Positions 1-11,550 are shown, counted from the first letter of the stretch. The stretch: 64,000 nucleotides of DNA from Heligmosomoides polygyrus polygyrus (GCA_947396885.1 OX377202.1:107650221-107714220); one strand, 5' to 3'. Translations and numbers: made by a program. The notes: generated from the sequence alone by a model not told the origin.

Positions 1-436
1 CCTTCACGGCGCTTCCTTGCCTCCATTGCAGAACCGTCGACGACTATCGGCTCGTATGTTGCTGAAACAGCCAGCCGCGGTTACTTCGACGAACCGTCAC
101 CTCGTGGTTGAGCCACCACCCACCTGTGGACTCTCCCATCAGAAGCACGGTCAGCACGACTATCGACTGAAGCCTTGCCATCCGCTCGAAGTCTTCTTGC
201 TCTGCTGCTGCTGGTGGTGGTACCGCAGTTAAATGGGTATCACCGCTGCTGTGTTCTCCTTATATACAACCGCTCGTATACGTCTGCTTTACATTATCAC
301 CTAAGCCTTATCATTTCATCCGACACTCATTCGTGTAGAGAGAGTCTCATCTTCGGGTGACTTCTCCTGCTCATGGTTCACGACAGAAACGTCCTGGCAG
401 ACCCGTGCAAAACATGCAAATCGATTAATGTCGAGC
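1..436. other. Unassigned stretch, no recognised gene
   Basis: No protein domain, RNA gene or repeat end was recognised. On the + strand the frame around 172-360 stays open and encodes a leucine/valine-rich run at about 193-228 that resembles a signal peptide. It has no ATG and no visible splice context, so I do not call it a gene. The motif GTGCAAAACATGC near 402 recurs at about 1352, 1818 and 9378 next to MITEs and is probably a MITE remnant. Confidence 0.4.
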
Positions 437-1276
437 GACAGGTCTAGTGTCTTCTGTCGATGAGTAATCTCTCCGAATAATGTAGGTGTAATCGGTTCCC
501 GTATCCAGCTCTAGTGGTTCCGGCGCGAAGAAACGAGCAAGGAATACAATTTATTCAGGCAAAGCACGTAAGATACTACTAGGACGACGACAATAAGCGA
601 ACAGTCGACTACAGAAGAGCTAGGCGATGACTGAACCTAGTTCCTTAGATCTGACGGCTTTTATGAACTCTGCAGGAGGGCGTGCCTGCCCTAGGTTCCT
701 CGGACTCTTCGTCCGCTACAGTTTTATGGCTCAAGGGCCGTCACTGGCATATCCGCAGGAAAAGGTCATACATCTCCCTGGATACGTTCCGCCACCTTAT
801 GCTCTTAGCGAACGCTTTCAGAATACACCAGCCTCGCTATATTCCACAATGGACAGATTCTATGCGATCGTGTGGAATATACGGAGACTGGTGGATTCTG
901 GAAGTGTTCGTTAGGAGCATAAAGTGGCAGAGCGTATTCAGGAGAGGTTGACGACCTGCTCCTGCGGATATGCCGGTTACGGTTCCAGAGCCATAAAACT
1001 GTACCAGACGGAGTTCGAGGAACTGATGGTAAGCACGCCCTCCTGAAGAGTCCATAAAAGCGGTCATATTTAAGCAAGTAGGTCCAGTCTTAGCTCCTGC
1101 AGTCTTCTGTTTGCTTATTGTCATCGTCTTAATCGTATACTGCTGATTTTTGCATAACAAATTGCATTCCTTGCTCGTTTCTTCGTGCATCGGAACCAAA
1201 GTAGCGCTGGATATCGGACCCGGTCTCATCTACATTATTCGGAAAGACTACTCGTCGACAAAAAACTGAACCTGTC
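437..1276. repeat. Long foldback (inverted repeat) with ~410-bp arms
   Basis: The left arm (437-845) reads as a diverged reverse complement of the right arm (870-1276), centred near 857. Matching landmarks include CTCCGAATAATGTAG (about 471) against CTACATTATTCGG (about 1230), and GAAACGAGCAAGGAATAC (about 531) against the complementary stretch near 1172. The overlapping open frames on both strands here are products of the palindrome. No transposase is present, so this is a non-autonomous foldback or large MITE. Confidence 0.8.
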
Positions 1277-1482
1277 CGACTCCAACGTTGCAGCTGACAC
1301 TTCCTTCTGCCGCCTGTTCATAGTTTAGCCCGCGACGGAAGCAACCGGTCGCATGTGCAAAACATGCAAATCGACCAGAACCGACTGATCGCCGAAAAAT
1401 CAGTTCATACTCATTCGAGCGACAGTAACGCCTACGAACCTCGAACAGGCGAGCACCGACAACAGGTGGGAACCATCTCCAG

Positions 1483-1676
1483 CATGCGCCACGCACTCTA
1501 GTCCTTCGGGATATCAAGGAATGAATATTTGGCGCATACAATGACTTGTTGTGGGCTATTGCGTAGTGGTTTACCCTTCCCAGATAAGTTCGGCACCATT
1601 TCATAAGTTCCGGAGAGATCGAAGGTTTAGCTGGCCTGGACGGTGTATCCGAACCAAGAACCTTGAATTGAAATAC
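1483..1676 (-). mobile_element. SINE-A fragment, tRNA-like head missing
   Basis: This is a degenerate copy of the 288-bp SINE-A described at 33,216. It starts with the recurring hairpin motif (ATGCG, loop CCA, then CGCAC). The order of shared blocks follows SINE-A: ACAATGACTTG, CTTCCCAGA, GGCCTGG and the end CCGAACCAAGAACCTTG. The tRNA-like head that should follow at the high-coordinate end is absent. Sense strand is minus. Confidence 0.6.
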
Positions 1677-1777
1677 ACGCAAGAACCGTCACCTTCCCCG
1701 GCTGAGCTGCCACGTACCCAGGAGCAGCAATCGAGACCGCAAAGCGTGATGTACGTTACTGCACAACAGCGGCCTAA

Positions 1778-1963
1778 GGGCTTGTTCACACATCGCGACA
1801 AGAGTGACTCATCGCCCATGCAAAACATGTATATCGATTAAAACCAAGCGAGCGCCGCCAAAGTCGCTCCAGTCGCTGCTGTCGCCTGTTCATACTTCCG
1901 CGCGCTGCGCACTCCGTGCACGCTGCGCCCTCGTCGCTCTAGTTGCGAAGTATGAACAGGCCC
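1778..1963. mobile_element. PIF/Harbinger-like MITE (GGGCCTGTTC ends)
   Basis: The ends are inverted copies of GGGCYTGTTCAYAC...GTATGAACAGGCCC. The element is flanked by the 3-bp duplication TAA at 1775-1777 and 1964-1966. TWA target duplications with GGGCCTGTT-type ends are typical of PIF/Harbinger (Tourist) MITEs; that assignment is from family knowledge. Related copies lie at 2,978 (one end only), 3,278, 9,338, 15,735, 18,819 and 49,882. Confidence 0.75.
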
Positions 1964-1991
1964 TAAGGAAGATCGGTGAAATCTACGATCA

Positions 1992-2113
1992 GATTCATCA
2001 ACCGCTTACCGCCCTCTAACGGTGAGAATACCGCCACGCCTGATACTAATGAATGTCATATCAGGGAGTTTTGGTACTTTCACCGTTAGAGGGCGGTAAG
2101 CGGTTGATGAATC
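1992..2113. mobile_element. Small MITE with GATTCATCAAC ends
   Basis: The left arm at 1992-2026 is an almost perfect reverse complement of 2081-2113, covering GATTCATCAACCGCTTACCG and the GCCCTCTAACGGTGAG that follows. The internal loop is about 55 bp. The same end sequence bounds the MITE at 10,378-10,531, so this is a family. Confidence 0.75.
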
Positions 2114-2149
2114 GGTCCCTGAACTATAAGACTTCCTCTGCTTCTTTTC

Positions 2150-2795
2150 TCGACTTGGACTGAAGCAATCTAATCTGCACACCATATAAGGATCGCAAAG
2201 ATTTGGACATCAGACACCCTGCAAGCTGTACGAATTCGCCGCCAATCGGCATGAAAATCTGAAAGAATCTTGGGAAAAACACATGCTCGCCATCCAGGCA
2301 AGCAACACCCCTCTCTGTAAGCCAAATAGTGGAAGATAGAGATTCTTTCTGAATATTACTTGGAATTAAGCAGGCACTCGCATGAACGTTGAGCCCTTCG
2401 GACCATCAGCGATGACAAACGTCGTGCTCCAACGCTAAACGCCGATGTCAGCCGCCGCTGGCAACTGTAAACGTGTTCACAGTCGCGTTCACAGTTGTCA
2501 GCGACGATAGAGTCCGGCGTGCAGCGTTGAAACACGACATTTGCCGTCGCTGATGGTCCGAAGGCCTCGAGGTCTACACAAGTGCCTGTTTAATTCCAAG
2601 TACTATTCAGAAAAAATCGCTATCTTCCACTGCTGTGCTTACAGAGGTGCTGCTTGTCTAAATAGCAAGCATGTGTCTTTCCAAGGCTCTTTCAAATTCC
2701 AGTGCCGATTGACAGAAATTCCGTTCCTGATGTTCATATCGTTACGACCTTCACATATCGTAAACATAGTGATTGCTTCAGAGAACGTCCAGAAG
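2150..2795. repeat. Long foldback, ~310-bp arms
   Basis: The arms pair around a centre near 2475. Matched landmarks are GGACCATCAGCGATG (2400) with CATCGCTGATGGTCC-like sequence (2545), TTGGAATTAAGCAGGCAC (2358) with the complementary run at 2577, and ACTGAAGCAATC (2158) with GATTGCTTCAG (2772). The arms are diverged, with several indels. Frames open across it reflect the palindrome. Confidence 0.75.
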
Positions 2796-3067
2796 CAATA
2801 CCAATCGGGAGGATGCAGCTAAACGCCCAGATTTCACCGATCATTTCGAGCGGCTGCTGTATAAAGTACAGTCGATTTATTTACACCAACAGTTACGCCA
2901 ACGACATCCAATAATCGATCGGCATCGATCGACCAACAGACAAGGTTTACCCGCGATTTTCCATCGCCGTGTCGTTAGGGCCTGTTCATACTTCGCGACA
3001 ACAGCGACAAGAGCGACTGGGGCGACGGACATTCTGAGATGCAGAACATCATGTAAGTGACAGTGAC

Positions 3068-3752
3068 ACTAGCATTCGAGTAAGAATTACGACATATTGG
3101 ACGAATACAATGCGTGATCTTGACGTCTGGCACACAAGAGAACAGAATTTCCTTTTCTGACCTTTAAGGTAAACTGTAGATCTCTTTGTTGGTGCTGAGC
3201 GGTGAGAATTTTATGAGCATTGAAGCGTTGGCTAGGATAAGCGTGGTCTTGAGCGTCTTTGTCGGATTGAAGCTTATGGGCCTATTCATACTTCGCGGCA
3301 AGAGCGACAAAAGCGACAAGAACGACAAGAGCGACAAAAGCGACTGGGGCGACGGACATAGTGTGGTGTACGTAAATAATTGCGTACTCCATACTCCGTC
3401 CGCGACGAATGTAGTGTGAAATGCGTAATTATTTACGTACACCACACTATGTCCGTCGCCCCAGTCGCTTTTGTCGCTCTTGTCGCCCCAGAAGCTCTTG
3501 TCGCTCTTGCCGCGAAGTATGAATAGGCCCATAAGCTTCAATTCGACGAAGACGCTCAAGACCACGCTAATCCTAGCCAATGCTTCAATGCTCATAAAAT
3601 TCTCACTGCTCCAGCACCAACAGAGATCTACAGTTTACTTTAAACGTCAGAAAAGAGAAATTCTGGTCTCTTGTGTGCCAGACGTCAAGATTTCGCATTG
3701 TATTCGTCCAATATGTCGTAATTCTTACTCGAATGTTAGGGTCATTGTAATT
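3068..3752. repeat. Near-perfect ~685-bp palindrome built around a MITE
   Basis: The arms (about 3068-3400 and 3425-3752) are near identical as inverted copies. Examples are ATTCGAGTAAGAATTACGAC at 3074 with its complement at 3715, and TTTTATGAGCATTGAAGCG at 3208 with its complement near 3580. The central 3278-3530 is itself a Harbinger-like MITE, so flanking unique DNA of about 210-220 bp on each side is also palindromic. Frames on both strands encode the same peptide series because of this symmetry. Confidence 0.85.
3278..3530. mobile_element. Harbinger-like MITE at palindrome centre
   Basis: The ends are GGGCCTATTCATACTTCGCG and its inverse, and both boundaries sit in a TTAT/ATAA context. 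It carries several GCGACAAGA repeats in each arm. The half-element starting at 2978 (TTA then GGGCCTGTTCATACTTCGCG) shares the block GCGACTGGGGCGACGGACAT and belongs to the same subfamily. Confidence 0.7.
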
Positions 3753-3759
3753 TACATGA

Positions 3760-5100
3760 AGTTCTGCAGCTCACAATGCACGATTTTTTGCATTTGGTCT
3801 TTCTTTTATTTTTAAACATATATAAAAATAAAAAGCGAACCTATAAACAATAAATAATCGACTTAATCTACAAGGAAAAAGTTATCGACTAAAAAACCAA
3901 ACAGAAGAACGCGAAGAAATACGTGAAAACTGAATAAGGTTGCATAAACCCGTAGGGATCGCACAACATCACACACCTTCAGGATGGTCCCACCAATTAG
4001 GAACGCGATCAAACCACACAACAAATAATCGAAAAAATCGAATCAAATAAAAACTAACTACTTAATTGACCGAATCAAATAAAAATCAACTAATTAATCG
4101 GATTAAATAAAAATAAATGAATCAATCTAAAAAAGAATCAAAAAAATTAATTGAAAATAATGGAATCAGGAGGTCGCAACGGGATTAGAACTCTAAAATC
4201 AAATGAAACGGCAATAACACCTCTTTCCGCGCAGGGACGGCCATTAATTTCGCGACAGGAGCTGATCAATGTTCACGCAGCTCAAGCCACAGCATCTCAC
4301 TAGTCGAGAGCGTCTCAGCGTCTCGTCACTAGCATCTCACTAGCGTTTCAGTCCATTTCACAGTGTGGCGAAAGCGTCTACGAAATTTTGCACACATTCA
4401 ATTCCTACTCACCCAATTAGGAAAACCCGAAGTGCTTGAAAACAGGAACAAAAACAAGAAACGGCAAAAAAGCAAGAATAACAGAAAATTGTATAAAAGG
4501 AAGAACAATCGATGAAGCGCTACGTACCGTAAGATCCCGGATCTTCGCCGACGTCTCCAGGTATCGACATTCGCACTGACTGAACCCCTTGATTGTCCAG
4601 ACATGGCTGAAACACGCAGCTAGCTGGCGCTCGTTCATCTGTGAAGGCTTATCCAGAGAGAACGTCAACGTACCTATGGGTTACTGAACGGACCTCCGTC
4701 GTGGACCAGCTATCAGCAGGTCGTAATGGACCTGCACAATCGGCCATCAGAGACCTTACACTGAAAAATCGATATGCATCTTTTGAATGGTGCCGAGAGG
4801 ACGAACGTAGCGAAGCGTTAAACGATGCAATAGAAGCGAAACAGACAATAGTGGAATAAATACGCACGAAATACAAGTCTTCTGATAAAGCTTGAGGAAC
4901 CCGGACTACACGTCCAAGTGAGAAGTGAGTTTTCCTTCGGTCTCATGCAATCGCTGCGGGACCTCGACAACGTTGCAGCTACTTCGCCCAGCTAGGCAAC
5001 ATTACTAAGGATGTAATCGTCAGTAATGAGTTGGGCGTCAACCTTCTGCGTCATTTCATTTCTCGAACATCTTTCTGGGCGCAAATAGGGTCAGGGAGAG
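3760..5100. other. No recognised feature; AT-rich then mixed
   Basis: 3,780-4,200 is AT-rich with repeated AATCAAATAAAAA phrases. Short runs of CATCTCACTAG recur at about 4,290-4,350. On the + strand a frame at 4641-4859 (72 codons, GTG first) has ordinary composition but no recognisable domain, and an equally long frame overlaps it on the minus strand. I do not call it a gene. Confidence 0.4.
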
Positions 5101-5101
5101 G

Positions 5102-6991
5102 GGTCACCAGTGTTTGATAAACTTAAAACCGAAAAAAACCCTCTGGGTTGTCCGCCGTAGTTCGGAGTGAAATTCAGGGAAATCGTTACAGGACCACGCA
5201 GTTGCCTATCCCTTTGCTAACAGTCGCTGCAGCTAGTGATATTTGCGAGCTTGTCCGGCGCAAATAGGGTCGGGGGAGGGGCTTCTGGAGGGGGAGGGGG
5301 GATGGCAGAAAAACCCATACAGCCTCCTCCTCGACCCTATTTGCGTCGTTAATGTCCCTCATCCCTGGCTCCAGCGTACAGAGCCTGTAGTAAGGGCGCT
5401 CAATGGCTAATAAAAACCAGGTTTGAACCGCGCGGCTGTGGGCGTTACGCACCGGACAACTCGGACGGTTTTTTCCGGTTGTAAGTGTATCGACGAGTGG
5501 GATAACCTCTACTCAGTGGTTGTACGCCTTAGTGAGAAGGCATCTGTATTTCCAGTTATCTTAGAAATGACCTATCTCAGCTCACTCTAGGAGTAGAACA
5601 CACCAGTGCTGCAAAAAAAATTCCGGTTTCAAAACCCAACAACCGTATTGTAGAGCTGTTCTACACGGTGACCCCCCCCCCCCCCCCTCCGACCGCCTCT
5701 TTCTGGTGTCGTTATTCGCATCATTCATTTATCCAAGGTTTCAAAAAATGAATGACCCGAATTTTCCAAATCGATCCTCCGAGCATTCTTATGGTCCCGC
5801 AACGATTGCCTACGCAGGTATGGAAAACTCGTCCAACATGGAGGACAACTCGTCCAAGTCCCAGGAGGTATTCTCCTCGTGATGCCAGCGTTATCATTTT
5901 CCTGTCAATTTTCTAGGTTTTCCTATCTGTGAACCATTTTTGCGAATGTAGGCTGAATCACCAAAACTTCCCTTCCTTTACGGTCGCTCCGCAAACGATT
6001 CAAGCCATTGTATTGATACCAGAAGTGGTTGCTCTTGAGGTTATGCGCCGTTACAACGATGATTTGTTGCGATGGAACGTCACGTGGGACTCGATCCTTC
6101 GCCGTTAATTCACGATCCCAGATGTAGAGTACAGATCAACAAAAAACAATTCGCCCAAACAATAACCAGCGACTTCTTGCCCTTCATCCCGTTGTGTGAG
6201 CTCTGATACTGCGCAGTCTATACTTATTAGTATAGATCTGCATGGTAGGTCCCAGTTGCTCACTGATGGTCTTATAGCTGAGCCCCCCCCCCCCTCTCAG
6301 CGCTGGTGGAACAACGGTGAGTTTGGTATGCTTTAGACGGGCACTCCTTGACATTCGTGGGAACCCATTGTAACTAGAGATGTGAAGAAGTATGCCTTTG
6401 ACGGAATGAGTTTCTGGATCTAAGGTTTCGAAGTACTTTCAGGCCTTTGAAAAAGACGAGTTGTGTCGAAACGTCGGCCGAAATAAAAGTTATACCACCA
6501 TAACAAACCTGCGTGGCAGAGAAGGATCAAATATATTCGCCCAAACTTTGATCAGGGACTTATTTGGGATACTGATCACAAATCTGACTTTTTTGAAATT
6601 TCGGCCGATTACGGTAGGTACGGGTACACTCGCTTATACACTTACAACTGAAGAAAAAAAAAACGTCCGAGTTGCTTGGTGCGCAACGCCCACAGCCGCG
6701 CAATTCAAACCTGTTTGTTTATTAGCCATGGAGCGCCCTTACTACAGGCTCTATACATTGGAGCCAGTGATTGAAGACATTAAAAACGCTCTATGGGATT
6801 TTCTGCCCAGAAGCCCCCCCCCCCCCGGACCCTATTTGCGCCGGAAAAGCGCACAAACAGCTGCAGCGGCTGATTAGCAGAGGGATAGGCGACTGCGTGG
6901 TCCTGCGACGACTTCACTTAATTTCATTCCGAAACTAGGTGGACAACTCAGATGGGTTTTTCCGGTTGTAAGTTTATCAAACACTACGGGT
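5102..6991. mobile_element. Element with ~400-bp terminal inverted repeats
   Basis: The left end (about 5102-5500) is the diverged inverse of the right end (about 6590-6991). Both tips contain AGTGTTTGATAAAC or its complement. Inside the arms the inverted pairs include GACCACGCAGTTGCCTATCC (5191), GGGCGCTCAATGGCTAATAA (5393) and GTGGGCGTTACGCACC (5439) with complements at 6880, 6727 and 6688. The ~1.1-kb interior has no recognised transposase. Homopolymer C runs occur at 5672, 6284 and 6816. Confidence 0.7.
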
Positions 6992-8085
6992 GACTAAGGC
7001 TGTCTAAGTCACCATGACCTTAGTCACCCGCGCCTATCGTAGCCTACTATACTTCGGCATAACACGAAAAACGGACGTCATATTCGTGATCAGCACACCA
7101 GATAACAATGGAAACTCACAGAAAACGAGACATTCATCTTATAGGGTGCCACGTTTTCGAACCGTTACAGTACTCAAACTCGTTGCGGGATCATCACGTC
7201 TCCTGATCAGTGCTGTTACCATATCAGCTCCGCCTCAGTCAACAAAGAGGAAACCACGAAATGGAGAAGTCTCATACTGTTTCTGGTGGTTCTGGATGCA
7301 ACATTTCGAGCGGGAATTGCATGGCCTGCACTAATCCATAGTCGAGCTGGTCCCGCAACGATTGTTCTTACGGTAACGGTTTAAAAACGCGACACCTTAG
7401 TAAAAGCACCTTGAGTTCGGAAATCTCTAGGGGAGCAGAAAAGAAATTCGAACAAATTTGACAAGAATGAATAATGAAGGCGATGAAAAAGGATTGCGAG
7501 GGCGAGGGTAGGATACCCTCGCGGTCCCGCAAGGAACTCCTGAGACTACGAAAAACTAGTCTACTGCCAGACAAATCGTCACTGCCAGCTTAGTCTTGTG
7601 CGCCAAAGGCGCCGCTACAAAGCTGAGTGATAGGCAAAGACACTGAGAGAAGTGATCCTCGAGCAGTTATTCAAAAAACTGAGAAGAACGGGGAGAATTT
7701 TCAACACAACCCTTGAAGTAAAGGGAAGATATGAAGGAAGGATACTGGGAGCACTTGGTCGTATCGAGTTGCCAAGAAGCAGAAATGCAAGAATAAACTG
7801 TTGGCTAGCGATTTAAACCAAATACTCAGCGACAGGGAGGAGTTTAAACCACACTGTCCTGCAAGAACTCCCAATCCACTCCCCTTACCGCTCGCTAAAG
7901 AGCTGTTTTTCCTCCCCTAAGCCATGTGGAGCGACTCAAAGGGAGGGAAAGCCATTAGCGCTCTAACAGCACTAGAGGAAAACCGACTAAAAACGGCTGC
8001 TATTCGCGGAAAGCCCCCATTTAACCACCGATGGTGAGATGATTCATACGCATGCCTTCAGCGGCTGATCAAATTCGTCACTCAA
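6992..8085. other. No recognised feature
   Basis: A short palindrome built on GTGACTAAGG lies at about 6,984-7,030. TGGTCCCGCAACGATTG at 7,350 repeats a phrase inside the preceding element (about 5,791), so part of this stretch is probably derived from it. No coding or RNA signal was recognised. Confidence 0.4.
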
Positions 8086-8539
8086 ACGAATGGGCGCATT
8101 CCGTTGAATATTTTTGTTTTTGTGATACAACGAGTCGCGTTCATTGTGACGGGCGTTCGCCGATCTGATTCTGATCTTCTCTCTTGTTGTTTCTGTGGGA
8201 TGCTATCAATTTCCTTATTGATTAAGGAAATGGGATAGACGTCGTCGTTGCGTGCTTAGCTAAGGGATGATAGGCTCTCTCAGTGAAATGGCGTGTTATA
8301 ATAGCAAGAAGCGACCGTGGACAGCAGTGACTGACTTCTAGCTACTATCAAAGGAAGGGTCGGAAGCATATGTCTGAATGGGGAGAGCGATTTATACAGG
8401 AAGAAACTCCACCCCTCAATTAGTGTAAAAATGTGTCTCTTTTTTTGCCAAGTCGCTAAACCCAAGGAGTATAGGGTCCTTGAAGTTACTATGGAATCGC
8501 CGCCTCACGAGCGCTGGGGGTTCCCTTGTATGCCCGCGA

Positions 8540-8645
8540 TGCCACTGCCGGCAAACAGCTCAGGGCGCAGTGGATAGTGCCGTTGCTTCGTGGGAGGGAG
8601 ATCGGGGGTTCGGTTCTCCGGCGTTGCGTTATTTTTGCATTTCAA
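8540..8645 (+). mobile_element. SINE-D tRNA-like head
   Basis: An A-box-like GGCGCAGTGGATAG (8567) is followed about 45 bp later by a B-box-like GGGTTCGGTTCTCC (8608). After it comes TTTTTGCATTTCAACTGAC, a block seen at every member of this family. Other copies are 8,985-9,065 (minus, in the opposite arm), 17,320-17,425 (+) and 21,545-21,645 (minus). A cloverleaf is not evident, so I call it a SINE and not a tRNA gene. Confidence 0.65.
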
Positions 8646-9337
8646 CTGACAGGTTGAGATTTGAGGGGTCCTGACGTCTACACAATTTTCAGGCGTTTTC
8701 TGTGCATCATTTCAGCCGTATACCGTGGAGAGAAACTCTCTTGCGACTTCTTTATTACTGACCAGAGAGCAACATGCACTTTGTGGCGTGTGTCACTGAT
8801 GTTGAATGTTCGTACTTCATTATGTTGAGCACCTTTCTCATTGCCTTTTGGTTAAAAATCGATCAGTAATAAAAAGTCGCAAGAAAGTTTCTCATCACAC
8901 CATCCAGCTGAACAAACGCGCAAAAAACACTTGAAAATTGTGTGGACGTCCGAATCCTCAAATCCCAATCAGTCAGTTGAAATGCAAAAATACTGCAACG
9001 CAGGAGAACCGAACCCCTGACCTTCCTCGCATGGAGCAAAGCCACTATCCACTGCGCGCCGAGTCGCTGCCGGCAGTAGCATCGTGGGCATACAAGGGAC
9101 CCCCAGCGCTCGTGAGGCACCGATTCCATAGTAAATTCAAGGACTCCCTACTCCTTGGGTTCAACGACTTGGTAAAAAAGAAATACATTTTTATGCTAAA
9201 CGAGGGGTGGAGATTCTTCCTATGAGACTCGCTCTTCCGGTTCAGACATACTGTTCACACCCTTAACTTGTAAGACATGCCAGGTCACTGAGATCACGTA
9301 AGTATAAACTAGCGCTTACAGAACCTATAACTCCTTA

Positions 9338-9492
9338 GGGCCCTTTCATATTTCGCGATAAGAGCGACTCGTCGCCCGTGCAAAACATGCCTATCGATTA
9401 AAACCGAGCGTGCGCCGCCGAAAAGTGTTCATACTCAAGCGCCGGCGCTCCAGTCGCTCTCGTCGCTGTTGTCGCGAAGTGTAAACAGACCC
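9338..9492. mobile_element. PIF/Harbinger-like MITE with TTA duplication
   Basis: It starts GGGCCCTTTCATATTTCGCG and ends GCGAAGTGTAAACAGACCC. TTA flanks both sides (9335-9337 and 9493-9495). It contains the family block GTGCAAAACATGC and ATCGATTAAAACC. It is inserted in the right arm of the 8.1-9.7 kb foldback and is therefore younger than that foldback. Confidence 0.75.
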
Positions 9493-9692
9493 TTAGCTAA
9501 AGACGAATGTAAGTTTATCCTACTTTCCTAAGCAACAAGCGAACTGATAGGAATCAGAAACAACGAAGGATAAGACCAGAATCAGGTCGGCGAGGGTCCG
9601 TCACGTTTAAAGTGAGTTCTTGTACCAGAAAAACAAAAAATATATCGCGGAACGCACCGCACAACACCACAAGCATGACGTGACGCCGCCGT

Positions 9693-10190
9693 TCAACAAC
9701 GACGGAAAACACTCACATAAGCCGTTCTCAGCCAATTAAGCGAGAACTAACAACTACTAACAGCCAACGCTTTTTAGCCAGACTGCCGCCTCTGATTGTG
9801 TTAGTGAGCACTAACGTCCGGCAGCTTCCTATTCTTCGAATCTCTCAGCGGTCTTCAGGCAACAAAAACGGATCACTAACGAGCGATATTTACGAATTAG
9901 CGCGAAGAGATACTGATAGGGGGAAGAAGGATGCACCAGGCGAAAGAAACGATATCATCAACTCATATCACAATGTGATACTGAAAGGATGCAAAGAGAA
10001 ACATTCTATCAGATAGCACAGGGATAGATAGATCTTCCTATTGAGAAGATTGCTTTGTAGGTCGCACAGACGATTGGTTACAAAGGAAGAAGGAACCTTC
10101 AGAAGGATTCGATCCTGACTGCAAAGTTTTCCGACTACGATCTTCGCAGCAGCATCACCATAACGTTTGACGAGGAGGAGAACCGCTACA
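9693..10190. other. No recognised feature
   Basis: Mixed-composition DNA. A + strand open frame from 9798 to 10016 (TTG first, 72 codons) shows no domain. Nothing else was seen. Confidence 0.4.
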
Positions 10191-10192
10191 GA

Positions 10193-10713
10193 ACTGGTCG
10201 TTTATTTGGCCTACACGAGAAGGTTGGGAGGCACCGGACCAATCATCCTAGGGGCATGCCACCCAAAGGACTCGTACAAATGGTGATCTGATTGGTCAAA
10301 GCGTTCCAGCCTCCTATTTGGGGATGGATGGGGATTGTAAAATCTGTACTAGTCGCTTATGTGGCCTACTGGGGCCAGATTCATCAACGACTTACATAAG
10401 TTTAACAGAGAATTCACAGCGGAAAACTCAGATGACGCGGCTCATCGCTCACCACATCGCTTGATAAGCCGCGATATCGGAGTTTTCCGCTGTAAATTCT
10501 TTGTTACAGTTACGTAAGTCGTTGATGAATCTGGCTCCAGGAGGTCACATGAGCGACAAGCAGCGATTCTACAACCCCTATCCAGACAATAGAATGTTGA
10601 AACGAACCAACCAATCAGATCACCGTTTGTACGTGTCCTCTGTGAGGCATGACCATATGATAGTTGGTCCGGTGCGTCCCAGCCTTCTCTTGTAGGCCAA
10701 ATTAACGACTAGT
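10193..10713. repeat. ~520-bp palindrome centred on a MITE
   Basis: The left side begins ACTGGTCGTTTATTTGGCCT, and the right side ends with AGGCCAAATTAACGACTAGT. These are MITE-C type ends. Internal pairs continue all the way inward, for example GGTGATCTGATTGG (10,280) with CCAATCAGATCACC (10,610), and the outer CGGACCAATCAT (10,235) with its complement near 10,662. At the centre lies the independent GATTCATCAAC MITE. Confidence 0.75.
10378..10531. mobile_element. MITE with GATTCATCAAC ends
   Basis: Ends GATTCATCAACGACTTAC and its complement, with inner arms AATTCACAGCGGAAAACTC / GAGTTTTCCGCTGTAAATT. Same family as 1992-2113. Confidence 0.75.
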
Positions 10714-11135
10714 TCTGTAGCAGCCGTGTGATATGACTGTTTTGTCGGTGTTTTCCTAGTTGGAGAGAGGTACAGACCCATCGAAACAGCAAACGCCATG
10801 CGAGGTGGAACGCTTGAATATCGTAACCGAACAATCAATCACCGCAATATCCCCCGGTACGTTCCGCTCCGACGGAATGCGAATGAAAACGCGGTTTCTA
10901 GAACAATTCTACAAAGACAACTCAAAGGACGGACCTACGAGAGGACATTTCTCTGAAAGTTTCTAGTTGGAAGTATCGCTTTTCTGGCGCTCCCATCCGA
11001 CTAGGATCGATCTCATTTAGATTTGAACGATTAATTATGGCCTTCTTTGAACATTTGTAGATCGCCTGCTTCGGAAGGTGGAGCGCTTGAATTCTCATAA
11101 AGTTTAGAAACCAGCAAATTTTCTATGAGTCTATC

Positions 11136-11550
11136 ACATTTATTTACTCGACTTACGTTTCGGCGACCTCGCCTTTGTCAGAGCCTGAAAAAGTCGAAAA
11201 ACACTTACGAAGCTGTCCTCCCATACACCATTTCATCCCACAGAGTACTAATCTTAAGGAGAGATGGCGACAAGATCCAACGTGACAGTTATGAAGGAAC
11301 GACTGACCTTATCGGTGGATGCCGAGAAGGACCACCAGTCACCCGAGGCTGGACTTGAACGTGGGTGAATGAATCTATAAAGTCAGTCGTTCCTTCATAA
11401 CTGTCATGTTGGATCTTGTCGCTATCTCTCCTTAAGATTAGTGCTTTGTAGGATGAAATGGTGTTTGGGAGGACAGTTTCATAAGAATTTTTCGACTTTT
11501 TCAGGCTCTAAGGGCGAGTAGCCGTAACGTAAGCCGGGTTAAAGAAATGT
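11136..11550. repeat. ~415-bp foldback
   Basis: The arms 11,136-11,310 and 11,378-11,550 are inverted copies. Examples are CTTAAGGAGAGATGGCGACA (11,253) with the complement at 11,418, and AGAGCCTGAAAAAGTCGAAA (11,180) with its complement near 11,494. The loop contains AGGCTGGACTTGAACGTGGG, a weak tRNA T-arm look-alike. Confidence 0.8.

Larger units (their letters stand above)
8090..9690. repeat. 1.6-kb foldback with ~650-bp arms carrying a tRNA-like SINE
   Basis: The left arm (8,090-8,760) and right arm (8,863-9,690) are inverted copies around about 8,812. Landmarks include CAGTAATAAAAAGTCGCAAG (8,864) against CTTGCGACTTCTTTATTACTG (8,741), and the pairs at 8,560/9,050, 8,400/9,200 and 8,150/9,600. 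The right arm is longer because a MITE (9,338-9,492) has inserted in it. Both arms include the tRNA-like segment listed next, so the inverted duplication happened after the SINE was there, or the SINE is part of the mobile unit. Confidence 0.8.

Noticed and set aside
3164..3595. 143-codon minus frame and its + strand mirror
   Set aside because: The two encode the same residues because the locus is a near-perfect palindrome; no domain is present.
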